DNA from: Pseudisothecium myosuroides
Taxonomy: Eukaryota > Streptophyta > Bryopsida > Hypnales > Lembophyllaceae
DNA: 64,000 nucleotides
Assembly: GCA_951799445.1 (NCBI GenBank)
Contig: OX637296.1
Location: forward strand, 16,988,001-17,052,000
Reading direction: 5' to 3'
The notes under the pieces are model-generated. The model did not search any database, was not told where the DNA came from, and saw only the letters and a program-made list of their open reading frames with translations. The first letter of the stretch is position 1. Each line of letters begins with the position of its first letter. Both the position numbers and the translations under genes were made by a program. Positions 44,747 to 57,249 of this stretch are shown here, piece after piece.

Positions 44747-47640
44747 GTTTTTCTTGCTCCAGTGCATGGCATTTGCCAGAGGTATCGAACGCGCAGTAAA
44801 GTAAGCATTATTTGGATACTGTATGAATGAATTATGAAATCTGGATAGTCTATCGCTAGAGTTTTGTAGTTTTGTATTGGAAGAAAGGCATGATCTCCTT
44901 ATTCTGCAATTCGTCTCTTTATTGAGAGCACATCCTTGTGAGATAGCTTACTGTATGATGAGTTGGTTATTCTTTCCTTCGATGTTAGTGGAGAGCTGAA
45001 ATCTCATTCTGAGTTTCTTGCTTGATTCAAATTGCCCTTTAAAGCAACCATATATGCATCTGAGCATTTTTAGAGTGTCCTGGGTTTTGTTGGATCTTAT
45101 TGGTGATTGAAATAGTATTCTCTTAGCATAAATTTTTCCTTGCTCAAAAATATGGAAAACTGTGGAATACCCGAAATCAACTCTGGGCTCCCATGTATCG
45201 AAGGTAGACATTTTAGATAAAAATCTGCTAGGTCGGTTTTGCCACTAGTTAACTTATTCAGAGATATTGAGGAATATTCATTTGTAGAGACTTATTCATG
45301 ACCAAAAACCGTATTGTACTGTGAGTTTCTTAGGCCATTAACAGTAGTATGTTGATTTTAATATGTGCTAAAGTGATCTATGATCATTTACAGTTTGGAA
45401 TAGAAAAGATTCTTCAAATTTGTAGCCAAGTATCTGAAAAATGATCACTTTTATGGAAACTATCTATATTTGGAAAGAATTTGATCATCTGTAGGAGTGG
45501 AGACATTTGATCTAATTAGTCGATATTCTACTCAATATGGCAGTGGTGACTCTCTTATGGAAAATATCTATATCTAGAAAGAATCATTTGACATTTTGCT
45601 CAATATGGCAACGGTGACTCTCTTAAGATTGACATGAGCTAAGGCAAACCTTGAGTAACTTGAATTCAAAGCCCTCCATTTGTAGAGTGAACGGAATCTC
45701 AATGCTTGCTTGTTGTCTTTGCATTCTAGTTACAAGGCTAATCAATTGTCTTCTTTTGGTTGTTTCTGCCCACTTCTATTCCTCATTAATTCTTGTATTA
45801 ATATTGTATTGAGGTAACTACATGTAAATGCATTTGGAGAAGTAATTGACTGTTGTTTTTATTATTAAATTGCTTAATTTTTTTGTTGGATGTTGTTGGA
45901 AGTCCAAGGAGGATTCTTGTTTCTCTTTTACATTTTTTGGACACCATATGAATAAACTATGAATTTTCAAAGTGCTAAAAATAGATGTTAAAAAACCAAT
46001 CGTAGGACCTCATGAATAGAGCTTGCACATTTTAGACAAGAATTTCTAGGATTCAATGTAGAGAGGATTCACAATTAGGTGTCTGTGCCTTATTAATTCC
46101 TTCACTTCTTTCTTTCTTATCAGTTTGAAGGCCTATATATGAACTAGAAAGTGGAGACATGAATGTTTTTAACCCTCTAGATGTCTTATAGCATATTTTG
46201 GCTTGCATCTTTACATTAAAATATTGTTTACCTCAATTTCACCAAATTACTTATAGAGAAAGATTGTTTTTGCAAACATTTTATATGAATGAAGAGATTT
46301 TGGGAGGATATATCACGGTGAAATTTTATTTTTATCATCTTCAATATGCATCTCAAATTGTTTAGGGCTTAATGTAGTGGGATGACTTGGCATTACATTA
46401 CATAATTTGTTCTACTTGAAATTGGATTGAGGTTTTTAGAAAATGCATTTGTTTTTTTGAATTTGCTTATATAAATAATTTTGCACCTCTTGTAGCACTA
46501 GTGTAATATAATTAAAAAAATACTTGAGGTTGTAGCCTTGTAGGAAGTCACACTTATCAAATACATTACTTTGACATCTCTAACATTTAACTTTGTGTTG
46601 TATAGAATTGGGGGGCTGGCGTATTTGAGCACATAGTTACTCATGTGCTCAATAAGCCCCCTTGAATTGGTTTTCAATATATTTCCAAAGGTTTTAGTAG
46701 TCAAAGTTTTTCTAAAAAAATTTCATTTCCAAAAATTCAAATGGGAATTTCCTAGGACTTATTATACACCTGAATCTTTCATTTCAATGTATTGTGTATT
46801 GGAATCTTCATTTCAACGAATAATTTAATATTAGAAATTTGCACTTTTATATGTATTTGTATTCATTTTTGTCTTCATATATTGAAGGAAGATGAATATA
46901 TAATTTTTTTCCTTGAATTTTCTCCATGATTCTTCTCCTTAATTTCTAGGAGTCAATGTGTGTTGCCAATTTTGGTTTTATAGTAAAATTTACACTCAAA
47001 TCTCCCTAACAACAAACATGGTCTATAGCAATCTACTTGCTTTGAGATGGATGATTGTTGATTAGAATATTGAATCCATAAAGTTGACATTTCACCTCTT
47101 TGTGGTAACCAATGATTGAGTATCAATATGCTTTTAATTGCAAACCAAAAGAAATTTTCAATAGTCTTGCAATCACCTGTAATATGTTATATTCTATAAA
47201 TCTTTAGAATAGAAGTCAAAGGGTGCCTTTACATTATACAATATTCTTCTTGAATGAATACCTATAAAAAATTAAAACATTTTAAATTCCATTGGTTGAC
47301 TCCATATATGATTCATTAAAATTTACCTCCTATTCTCCTTATCAACAATGCTTTTATATATTTTTTTAAGTTTTTCCTCCACTCTTCCAATTTAATGCTT
47401 TTTTGAAATTTGCCTCTTGCTTCTCCTGCCAACAACATTTTTTCAATTAAAAAATTGGATATCAATCTACCTGTCAACAAACCTTTTTACGAGCCTATTC
47501 ATAATAATCTACTCATCTTTAGGTGGATGCTTGTTGGTTATATTAACACTTTATGTCCTTTTAGTAACCAATGAATGTCTACATGCTTCAATTAGGCAAT
47601 GAATATGATTGTATGCTTCAAATAGAATAGTCAATTGAAA
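44747..47640. repeat. AT-rich spacer with dispersed and direct repeats
   Basis: No gene is recognised. An approximately 100-bp direct repeat lies at 45445-45640 (TATGGAAA-TATCTATAT then a GAAAGAAT block, CTCAATATGGCA and GGTGACTCTCTTA). The part at 45815-46000 matches 17860-18030, and 47190-47300 matches 15755-15890. Confidence 0.5.
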
Positions 47641-48330
47641 TTTTACAACCAAGCTGTGAATCAATTGTTACTTCATGCTGTCGTTAATAGATTGGTTGTT
47701 TGTAAACCTATGTGCTTCAACTAATGACCAACTGACTATGACTTCAAGTTGTTGGTAGTGGAAGCATGTATTTGTCAATTAATCACCAATCACCTACATG
47801 CTTCACCTTGTGACCAATTGACATTTCGCTACCAACTACCACTTCAAGTCATTTGTAGTTGAAGCACATAGTTGTTAACTTGTCACCAATCAACTACATG
47901 CTTCATCTGCTGGCAACCAAGTGACACTTTACAATCGACTATCACTTCAAGTCGTCAGTAGTTGAAGCATGAAATTGTCAACTGGTCACCAATCAAATAC
48001 ATACTTCATTTGGCAACAAATTGACACTTCATGATTGACTATCACTTTAAGTGTTGGTAATTGAAGCATGTACTAGAATTGTCAATTGGTCACCAATCAA
48101 CTATATGCTTCATCTTGGTGATGAATTGACAATTGACTATCACTTTAAGTTTTTGGTAATTGAAGTACATATTAGAATTGTGGTCACCAATCAACTATAT
48201 GCTTCATCTTGACGACCAATTGACACTTCACAGTCGACTATCACTTCAAGTCGTTGGTAGTTGAAGTATATAGTTGTTAGTTGGTCTCCAATCAACTACA
48301 TGCTTTAATTGGCAAAAAAATGAAATAGTT
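47640..48330 (+). repeat. Tandem array of about 110-bp units (CACCAATCAACTA type)
   Basis: Roughly six diverged units with the landmark GTCACCAATCAACTA followed by ATGCTTCA and a TCACTTCAAGT block. The same unit forms 51490-51880. It is a noncoding minisatellite. Confidence 0.75.
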
Positions 48331-51130
48331 TATGTCCTTGTTGTGACCATTTGAAAGAATTTCCAAAAAACTTAAATGATTGACTTTTTTTCATTGTTCC
48401 TATACCTCAAGTCAAAATCACAACATTGAGACTATTTTTCTAACTTTGTATATATTGTTGGAGCTTCTCTGTACTAAATTATAATACATATGCTTTTAAG
48501 AATTGAATCTGATACATTAAAAAATGTATTTCAATCATTCTTAATATGCTTGCAAATGGTGGTTCATTTACACATGATGTTAGAAATTGTGTTTATAGGA
48601 GAGCAATTTTGGATCATATTTCATTTGTTAACAAGAGTCCTACCACCAAGAGTTTTATTTTCAAAACATGATTTGAAGGACTACAAGTAAGTTCAAAATT
48701 CATGTTGGATCCAAATACAACACTATTTGATCCTAATAGTACAAGTTGCACTAACTTAGCAAAATCATGCTTTGTAAATATAATAAAAAAGTTATGCCTT
48801 AATTTGAAGCTATTTAGAAAAATTTAGCCAATTTTTTTTTTGTAAAGATGAAAATTATGGATTTAAAAAAAAAGGAAAATTAAAAAAAATACTTTTTTAT
48901 AATTATCCTATGTGTAATTTTTATATAAAAAAAGAATAAAATATTTCAAAAATATTATATCTTGAAGAAGAAACCTTATTTTTGAACTATTGTTATTTTT
49001 GATTCCTTAGGAACCAAACAGGGGATGTTATTCCTATAATGAGAATCAAGAATAAGTTTTGAACTAGATACATCCATTCTAATATAATCCAAAAACATTG
49101 TTGATGCCATTATTGTAGAACTTGAATGACTTTGCCTATTCATTTGACAATAAAGAATGGACAATTTCTATCTTGATGATACAGGATTTTGTGGTTTTGC
49201 TACCTCTTGAAGTTTATTTTCGATCATTTTGATCATTTTTGAATTTCAAACAAGAGTAGATATGGATCACTATGTATTGTATTTGAATTTTTTTATATTT
49301 TCAGCTAAATTTTAAGTTAGGCTATCAAAATGATTACATTTGTATTTGACTTAGCAAGCCTTGTAGATATTATGGAACATGAAACCAATAAAATGAAGTC
49401 TCTCTACAATCTCAAATAATGTGTGTGTGATCAATTTTTGACCAAAAAGGTGAAAAAAAAATATAAAACACAAAATAAACTTAAAAAGTTGAAATTTTTC
49501 ACTGTGAATATATATTTTGGTGTAGAACATTATGGTGCAAACCAATTTTTTGTATTATTTTGTGAATATTCTACAAGTAGCAATTGCTTGTAGATTGTGA
49601 TGAATGGCCAAAGTTCAAATGGCAATAAAATATTTCAATTTTAGGAATCTTTCAAAAATTTGATTTTGTATGGAAATTAATTTTTGTAAAATTCATTTCA
49701 TTAGCTAGGATCAGTTTTTTTCAAAATCATTTTAATGGCTAAGAATTAGATCAAAAGCAAGGAAGTTCAAATTGCCTAATATGTCCAAAAGATGTCTTTT
49801 GTGATTTATGGCTTTAGCATGTCCTTCTATAGAAATTTTGTAGTTTCCTAATTATTAAAGTCTTTCAATGACATAACTATTTTTTTTTGCATTTTTGGAC
49901 AAACTCCCATGAATTCTTAAAGGTATTTTCTAAAACTTTGATGTATAATGGAGATTCCTTCTAGCTTTTCAACAAGCCAATTTGAAAAAAAATTGGTTAG
50001 AGATTTATATCATTTCAATATATTTGGCTGTTAAAAAAAAATATTTTTTATATGAAAAGACATTTTGTTGTAGAATAGATCTATATTTATAAGAAAAATT
50101 ATTATTCATGCCATTCTCATGAATAAAAAAAATATATGAAGAATTGTGTTTTGTAGGCAATTATAAAATGTCCCTCTAGGGTTCACAATGGAAAGCTATG
50201 AAATTTGCTTTGATTGCCTATAAGATACTTTTTATTTTTCTAAAATGAGTGAACTAAAATACCAATGTGAAATATCTCCTATTTTCTTGTTTCTTTACAA
50301 AAAACAAATTGTGAATCTAAATAGTGGAACTATGCACAATGTCCAAACAATCTACAATGGGCTTATTACCTCAACGAGGTCTCATTCATTTTCATTCACC
50401 CTAAATGATACCCCTTTAGACTACGCATTGCACCTCCATATGTTTTGCTTTGTATATTATATTTTTCACTAAATTTGAGTTAAAAATATTTTTAGTTTGT
50501 TTTTCAATGATAAAATAGTATGTCTCCTACATTTTCTAAAATGATCAAAAATTTGATAAAAGCTTGAAACTTGAAATTATTCCAAATTTTTGAGAAATAA
50601 GTAAAAGAAATTCATATAAAATACAAAAAATGCTTTAAAATTTTGAATATTTCACCATTGCTATATATTATAGTTTAGAGCATTATTTTGTAAACTAAAA
50701 ATTGGTGTCATTCTATAACTAAAACATCAAATTACCTTGGTTATAATCTCAAAGTTTAAACCTCAATAAAATATTGCATTTGAGGTATTTTACTAAATTT
50801 CAAATTGGAATAAAAACTAGACTTAGTTAGCTTCATTTCATTACTGTAGTTAGCTTCAAATTCAAATAAGAATATTTTAATGTCTAAAATTTAGATCAAG
50901 AGTGATGATGTACAAGATGCCAAAATACACTGCAAGAACATCTTTTGTCCCCTGTTTTTTTAGCATCTTATTGTATAGAGAGTTCAACAATACCTCAATG
51001 AAGAGATTTCCATCATCATTCCACTACATACACAATCAATGAGTTCCCAAAAAAATTGGACGGAAAAATGCTAGTTCTTCATCTAAAATTTTGCATTTGA
51101 AATCATCAGTCGCTACCTTGTGGCTCCTAC
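48331..51130 (+). repeat. Duplicated block, copy A
   Basis: Together with the array at 47640-48330 this forms the first copy of a duplication whose second copy is 51490-56845. Matching pairs are 48490-48830 with 52040-52380, 48899-49100 with 55334-55512, 50070-50220 with 55770-55920, and 50940-51130 with 56637-56845. ORFs are short and unlike known proteins. About 49.1-49.9 kb has no counterpart in copy B. Confidence 0.75.
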
Positions 51131-51489
51131 CATGGCTATTTTTTGTAAAGGAAATTTTCATTCTACAGGGGCAAAATAGCCAAATTATTGTTGTATTTTA
51201 AGACGAATAGCCAAAGTTAAACTAGGTATCACCTATTTTTGATATAGATATCACACAAGTATTATACAAGTATCACACAAGTATTGAAGAAATAATTGGC
51301 TCCTTCTCCAAAATTAAAAAAGTCACTGGCTTTGAGCAACAATAACTACAATTACAAAACACCCACAACACCCTTTACAAAATAAGAAGGCAAACTGAAG
51401 AGCAGGCAAGATTCTAAAAGGGATTGTGGGGCACCTCATGGCCAACTAGTGTAGGCCGGAGAGCCTCCTAGCCTTGTTAGGAAGGTAGT

Positions 51490-52442
51490 TCACAGAATTT
51501 GACCGACTATTATTTCAAGTTGTTGGTTGTTGAAGCATATAGTTGCCAACTTGTCACCAATCAACTACATGTTTCTTTTGGCAATCAAGTAATACTTTCC
51601 AACCATCACTTCAAGTCGTTGGTTGTTCAAATATGCACTTATCAACTTGTCACCAATCAACAACATGCTTCATTTGGCAACCAGTTGACACTTTACGACC
51701 GACTGTCAATTTAAGTTGTGAGTAGTTGAAGCATGTAATCGTCAACTAGTCACCAATCATCTACGTACTTCATTTTGGCGACCGGTTGACACTTCACGGC
51801 CGGCTATCACTTTAAGTTGGTAGTTGAAGATGTAGTTGTGTGTCGGTCACCAATCAACTACATGCTTCAATTGACAACCAAGTGATATTTTATGTCTTTA
51901 TTGTGACCAGTTGAAAGAATTTTTGAAAAATTAAATGATTGACTTTTTTCTTTTTTTTTTATGTTTCAATGTCAAAATCACAGCATTGCGACTACTTTTT
52001 TAATTTTGTATATGTTGAGGCAACTTATAAGTATCAAGTTATAATACATATATTTTTAAGAATTGAATCGGGTATGTTAAAAAATGTCCATTTCCACATG
52101 ATGTTAGAAATTGTGTTTACAGGAATGCTAGGAATGAATTGAAGATGCACTTTCAGATCATATTTCATTTGTTAACAACACTCCTAATTCCAAGAGTTGT
52201 TATCTTCAAAACATTATTTGAAGGACTACAAGTGAGTTCATAATTTGTATTGGACCTTAGTACAACACTAATTGATCCTAATAGCACATGTTATCCCAAC
52301 CTACTAAAGCCACATTTTGTGAAATGTAATTATAAAATTATGCCATAAATTGTAGCTATTTAGAAAGCTTAGCCAAAAATAATTAAAAAAACAAAAAACA
52401 AAAAAATATAAGTCTCCAAAAGAAAAGAGGTGGAAGTTTTTT
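51490..52442 (+). repeat. Duplicated block, copy B, left part
   Basis: Collinear with copy A: minisatellite units at 51490-51880, then the TTTTTAAGAATTGAATC, GATGTTAGAAATTGTGTTTA and GAAGGACTACAAGT blocks. It is cut at 52443 by a TTAA-bounded element. Confidence 0.75.
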
Positions 52443-52460
52443 TTAAAACCTAAAGGAACA

Positions 52461-52817
52461 CATCACAAAGTTTAGACCCTACGATTTGGCAACAATTATC
52501 GTGCGGTTATCGTTGTTTCATGGGTTCGTACCATAATCGCACTGACTCATTGTACTTTTACGCATTGAATCAGTGCGAAAACAATGAATATCAATAGCGC
52601 ACGATTTATGTACTTTAACTTTATGATTGCTGTGCAGTTTTAACACAACAATTGTATAGTTAAAGTACATAAACCGTACGCTATTGATATTCATTGTTTT
52701 CGCACTGATTCAGTGCGTAAAAATGCACTAAGTCAGTGCGATTATGGTACGAACCCATGAAACAACGATAATTGCACAATAATTGTTGCCAAATCGTAGG
52801 GCCTAAACTTTGTGATG
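52461..52817. mobile_element. 357-bp nearly perfect foldback element
   Basis: Begins CATCACAAAGTTTAGACC and ends GGCCTAAACTTTGTGATG. The arms of about 165 bp match with only scattered differences (GATTTGGCAACAATT, GTTTCATGGGTTCGTACC and CAATGAATATCAATAGCG occur on both arms in opposite orientation). It is flanked by CA on both sides; removing it with one CA gives the spacing found in the intact element at 7678. Superfamily not assigned. Confidence 0.8.
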
Positions 52818-53454
52818 CAAGGAGCCTACTTTGGGCTTGTTGAGAACTTGGATAGGCTCTGCTAACTTCATAATTTGGAAATTTTGCATGAAATTTCTAG
52901 GATGGATGCTACTCATTGTAATGTATGTATTAAGCCTTGTTTCATGCCATTATGATAAATATTGCAAAAGTTAGAAGTTCTTTTTATTTCAATGTCAAAC
53001 CAGGCAGCAAAAATTATATTCTTAAATAATTTGAACCATTGAATTCCAAATAATGAGGTAAAAGTTATGTTTTATTTTGTGGGCAATGAAGGTAGAAAAA
53101 ACATATAAAGTTGTCTTTTACTCTCAATTTTGAAAATTTTCAAATAAAAATAAAAATATAGGGTTAATTATTTAATAGAAGATTTTGACTATTGTGATTA
53201 ACAATTTTCAACTTCTTGTAAAATTTATTAGAATATTACTATTTTCTTTCATTCAATATAACTTTCTACTCTACAATTTTTTTAAAGATGAATATGAAAG
53301 TTTTTGGATTAAAATGTTTTCTACATGTTTTCAATCCATTTTCCAACATATTGACAAAATGCATAAGTTATAGGACATATGAGTTATTTTCTAAAAATGT
53401 TAAAAGAAAAAACTTCACCTTTTAGAAAGGCTAGAATAGCCTTCATTTTGAAGT

Positions 53455-55136
53455 TTAATCTATGAGCGCCTGCTACAAAATTCCCAGATTTCGGTCGATA
53501 CAAACCTTGGTATAGAGATTTGTGCACCAAATGTGGAAAAATGAGATCTGGTGAAAATCACCACAAAAAGTGCTTTCTAATTAGGGTGCGCCCAGAATGG
53601 GCAAAATTTGGAGACTTTCCACCATCTAAATTAACAACGTATAGTGTTCAAAGTACCGTTGACTTTTTTTGCACAGTGTAATTTTGGAAGGGCTCCCCAC
53701 TTTGGGAGCTTGTTGTAGCCACAGGAATTAGAATCTTCACTTGAATTCTGGGAAGTGCGTTTGGCATGAAGCTAGGTGGCGCTTTGCCAATTTGCAGAGT
53801 TGTCTAACCAAAAATGATCCGCCACTTGTGGCTTGAATTCCAAAGGTGCAACGGAGGGTGATGAGAACCAATCGGCTGCAGGGGGAGTCAAGATTTACAC
53901 GTTGGAGCGGCCCAGCCAATATAATGTCGTACTCGTGTGCCAAGTCAGAACTCCCATGATATTTTCACAACTGGCACCGCTTTAGCAGGAAAAGCCCGAA
54001 GGATCAAATGTTGCCCCAGATTCCGGCCATGCTTAATTGTTGGCCACTCAAGTGCTCATGCAGGTGCGGCTTGCCATATGTTTTGTGACCTCAAACTAAT
54101 AATGATAACATAACGATAAAGAAAAAAATAACAAAGCAAAAACAAAAAACGATGCTCATTTCGCCAAAAGGACTTTACACTTCTGTGAAGAGGAGAAAAG
54201 ACCAATCTCATTTACAGTCAGAGTCCGACATACAACTCGTAGGTCCCAAGCCCCAACTTAAAAAACGTACACATTCAACATGAAGCCAATGTAGAAGAAT
54301 ACACAATGAAGTTCACACTGCTGAGTGACCTAAGCATCATAGCAGGAGGAAGCCACAGTCCCGTGGTCCCGATTTTGATCTCGTAAGCCTCCTTGACCTC
54401 GTCAAGCCCCTACCTTCAACCCAAAGGTTTTGAAAATTTAATCCTGCTCAGGCCGCATAAATTGATACTCAAGTTGGGCTAACTCCGTCTTCAAGCTGCA
54501 TCAGATTGTGCCTCTTTTGGAAACTTAGCTTCTACTTGCCAAATCCAAATCCAAAATGGCAATCCTTCATGCCTTGGGCGGATCAATTATTCACCTACCA
54601 AATCCAAATCTCCATTGTTGGAGGAAACTCATCGGGTGAAAGCATCCACTACCAATCCTTGCAGTGCATCCCAAGTTGCCTCTCTTTCAGCCCTCTCTCC
54701 GCCATGAGTGTGACGTATCTGAAGCACAACTCTACACACGGCATACAATGCAACAACACTCACAACCAAGACCCCCTTCCCGAGCTCAAACGCATTGACG
54801 GAGGCAAGGAATGACATTGCAAGAAGCACTAGCCTCCTCAGCAGTCCATGCTAGAATACTCAATGGTTTGAAAGACTAAAACCTCCTAAAGCCAGTGTTT
54901 CCGATGGGCCCTATGCACCTTCAATGCCGCATATATTATTTTCGATTGTACGTTGCCACAAATGGATGGTTCCAGTCTGATATACTAAAATCATAACCCT
55001 ACGGACCCACTCAACATAATGCCCCCGTACTCTCACTCCCGCATGTACCAATTCCAGGCTAGTACAGACAAGGTCCGGGCCACTTTTAGCTGAAATTAAA
55101 TTCTGAGGGGCAATATTTAGGGCGCTCAAGGGTTAA
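53455..55136 (+). mobile_element. TTAA element with GAGCGCC ends and a less AT-rich core
   Basis: TTAA at 53455-53458 and 55133-55136. The inverted ends are TTAATCTATGAGCGCC and, in reverse complement, TTAACCCTTGAGCGCC. Collapsing the insertion to one TTAA restores the type B host order as at about 8300-8320. The 1.67-kb interior, especially about 53700-54900, is visibly less AT-rich than everything around it and includes minus-strand frames of protein-like composition at 54629-54829 and 54911-55129, neither assigned to a family. It may contain captured host sequence. No transposase is recognised. Confidence 0.75.
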
Positions 55137-55330
55137 ACGCGTTGAACTTGCACTTAATGGGGATATTTGCTCTAAAATTCTAGGATAATGTACTTAAACA
55201 AGTCAACTTAAAGATCCTACTGTTGGATTTGTTAAAAAATAATTATTGATGAAGATTTTGACCTTGCTTTGGAGATGAATATTTTGAAATAGTTTTGGGC
55301 TTCTAAACATGATGGTCCTCTAGGGGTTAA

Positions 55331-56845
55331 TTTTTTTATAATTATCTATATGTAATTTTTGTATAAAAAATATTATATCTTGAAGAAGAAACCTTATTTT
55401 TGAACTATTGTTATTTTTGATTCCTTGGGAACCAAAGAGGGGATGTTATTCCTATAATGAAAATCAAGAATAAGTTTTGAACTAGATACATCCATTCTAA
55501 CATAATCCAAAAACATAATCCAAGAACCTTTGTATTGAGGACAAGTTTGGAACTGGTTTGACAATATTACCTTAGAGAGGTTTACCAGCTTTTAGAGTAA
55601 CAACTCAGGGAGGTTCTACTATATTTTCAAAACCTTTTATGTAGAATGGGGATTCTTTCTAGCTTTTTAACATGTCAATTTGCAAAAGAAAACACAAATT
55701 TTTGTTTAAAATTAAAGTCATTTTAAAAATTATCCAAAAAATGGGGCTATTAAAAAATATATTTTATTGCAGAATAGATCTATATTTATAAGAAATTTTT
55801 TTATTCTTGACATTCTTATAAACAAGGAAAAAAATATGAAGAATTACGTTTTGCAAGCATCGTCAAATGTCCCCCTAGGATCTACAATGGAAAGCTATGA
55901 GATTTTGCTTTGATTGCCTAATTTTTTTTTTCTAAAATGAGTGGATTGAAATACATGTGAAATATCCCCTATTTTTTCATATTTTTTATCAAAAATAAAT
56001 TGTGAATCCTATAAGTGGAACTATGCACAGTGACCAAACATCCACAATGAGTTTATTACCTCATGAAGGTCTCATTCATTTTCCATTAACCCCTAAATGA
56101 TGCACCCGAAGACCACATATTGAACCTTGGTATTTTTTGCTTTGTATACTATATTTTTTCACTAAATTTGAGTGAAAATATTTTTGTTTTATTTTTGAGA
56201 GGTGAAATAGCATGCCTTCTATTATTTCTAAAATTATGATAAAATTTGATAAAATTTGAAATTGTTATGAATTTTTGAAAAATAAATTAAATAAATTAAC
56301 ATAAAATACAAAAAATGCTTAAATTTTTTGAAAATTCCACCATTTCTATATATTATATTTTAGAAAATCACAATGTAAGTTGAAATTCCGCATCATTTTA
56401 TTAATAAGCATCAATAGACCTTGGTTATAGGCTCCATGTTTAAACCTCAATAAAATATTTAATTTTAGGTATTTTACAAAATTTCAAATTGGAGTAGAAA
56501 CTAAACTTAGTTAGCTTCATTTCATTAGTAAGCGTCATTTCATTAATTAGCTTCAAATTTAGAAAAGGTAATTTTAATGTCTAATAATTCAAATCAAGAA
56601 CAAGGATGTATAATATGTCAAAACACTAAGAGACCATCTTTTGTCATTCATTTTTTTAGCATCTTATTATTATGTAGAGAGGTCACCAATACTTCAATGA
56701 AAAGATTTCTATCACCATCCACTACATACTGGTAACCAATCAAAGAACTCTCAAGAAAAAAATGGATGAAAAATGCCAATTCTTCATTCAAAATTTTGCA
56801 TCTGAAATCATCTAGAGGATTACTTTGTGGCTCCTGCCACGACCT
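55331..56845 (+). repeat. Duplicated block, copy B, right part
   Basis: Resumes collinearity with copy A at about 48895 (AATTTTTATATAAAAA and the GAAGAAGAAACCTTATTTTT block) and ends with TTGTGGCTCCTGCCA, as copy A ends at 51118-51131. No gene is seen. Confidence 0.7.
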
Positions 56846-56873
56846 AGGGTCAGAGTGAGTGTGAGCACCATCA

Positions 56874-57117
56874 CTAGCTAGCCTCAAGTTTGAGGGTGGG
56901 CTCCCTCCATCTGAGCTGTTCAGATGGATCCACAGTGGAGATGGAAGGATTCTAGTTTTTTTTTAATAAACCCAAAAACCCTAACTAGAAATAAAATTAT
57001 CCCTTCATATTTATCCTAACCAGCGCTTCACTCGCAGGGTTTAGGTGATTCACAGCCGTGGATCCATGTTAAGGGCCCAGACGGAGGGAGCCCTCCCTCA
57101 AACTCGAGGCTGGCTGG
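56874..57117. mobile_element. 244-bp MITE with 60-bp inverted repeats, upstream of OGG1
   Basis: The left arm (GCCTCAAGTTTGAGGGTGGG, CTCCCTCCATCTG, ATGGATCCAC) and the reverse complement of the right arm (GCCTCGAGTTTGAGGGAGGG, CTCCCTCCGTCTG, ATGGATCCAC) align over about 60 bp. Flanks resemble each other (CTAGCT / CCAGCC). No coding sequence. It lies just before the triplicated leader of OGG1. Confidence 0.7.
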
Positions 57118-57249
57118 TTGCTTGGGACTTGTTTCCACGGTAATAGGTCCGGCATTTCAGGTTCGGTGAGAGCACCGAGGATGGGATATTACAGAAGGTG
57201 ATCCTCGGCATTTCCATCTCATTCTTGTCAAATTTGATTCTTGGGTTGT

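Larger units (their letters stand above)
52443..55330 (+). mobile_element. Type B TTAA element carrying two nested insertions
   Basis: The left end TTAAAACCTAAAGGAAC and the right end GTCCTCTAGGGGTTAA bound a copy of the type B element seen intact at 7678-8629. It is interrupted first by a palindromic foldback (52461-52817) and then by another TTAA element (53455-55136). The host pieces are about 52443-52460, 52818-53458 and 55137-55330, about 850 bp in total. Copy A of the duplicated block lacks the element at the matching site near 48870. Confidence 0.8.

Noticed and set aside
44948..45211. 87-residue minus-strand ORF
   Set aside because: Balanced composition, but no recognised motif and AT-rich context without support; not called a gene.
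46169..46190. TTAACCCTCTAGATGTC as another piggyBac-like left end
   Set aside because: No matching inverted right end with TTAA was found within 2 kb.
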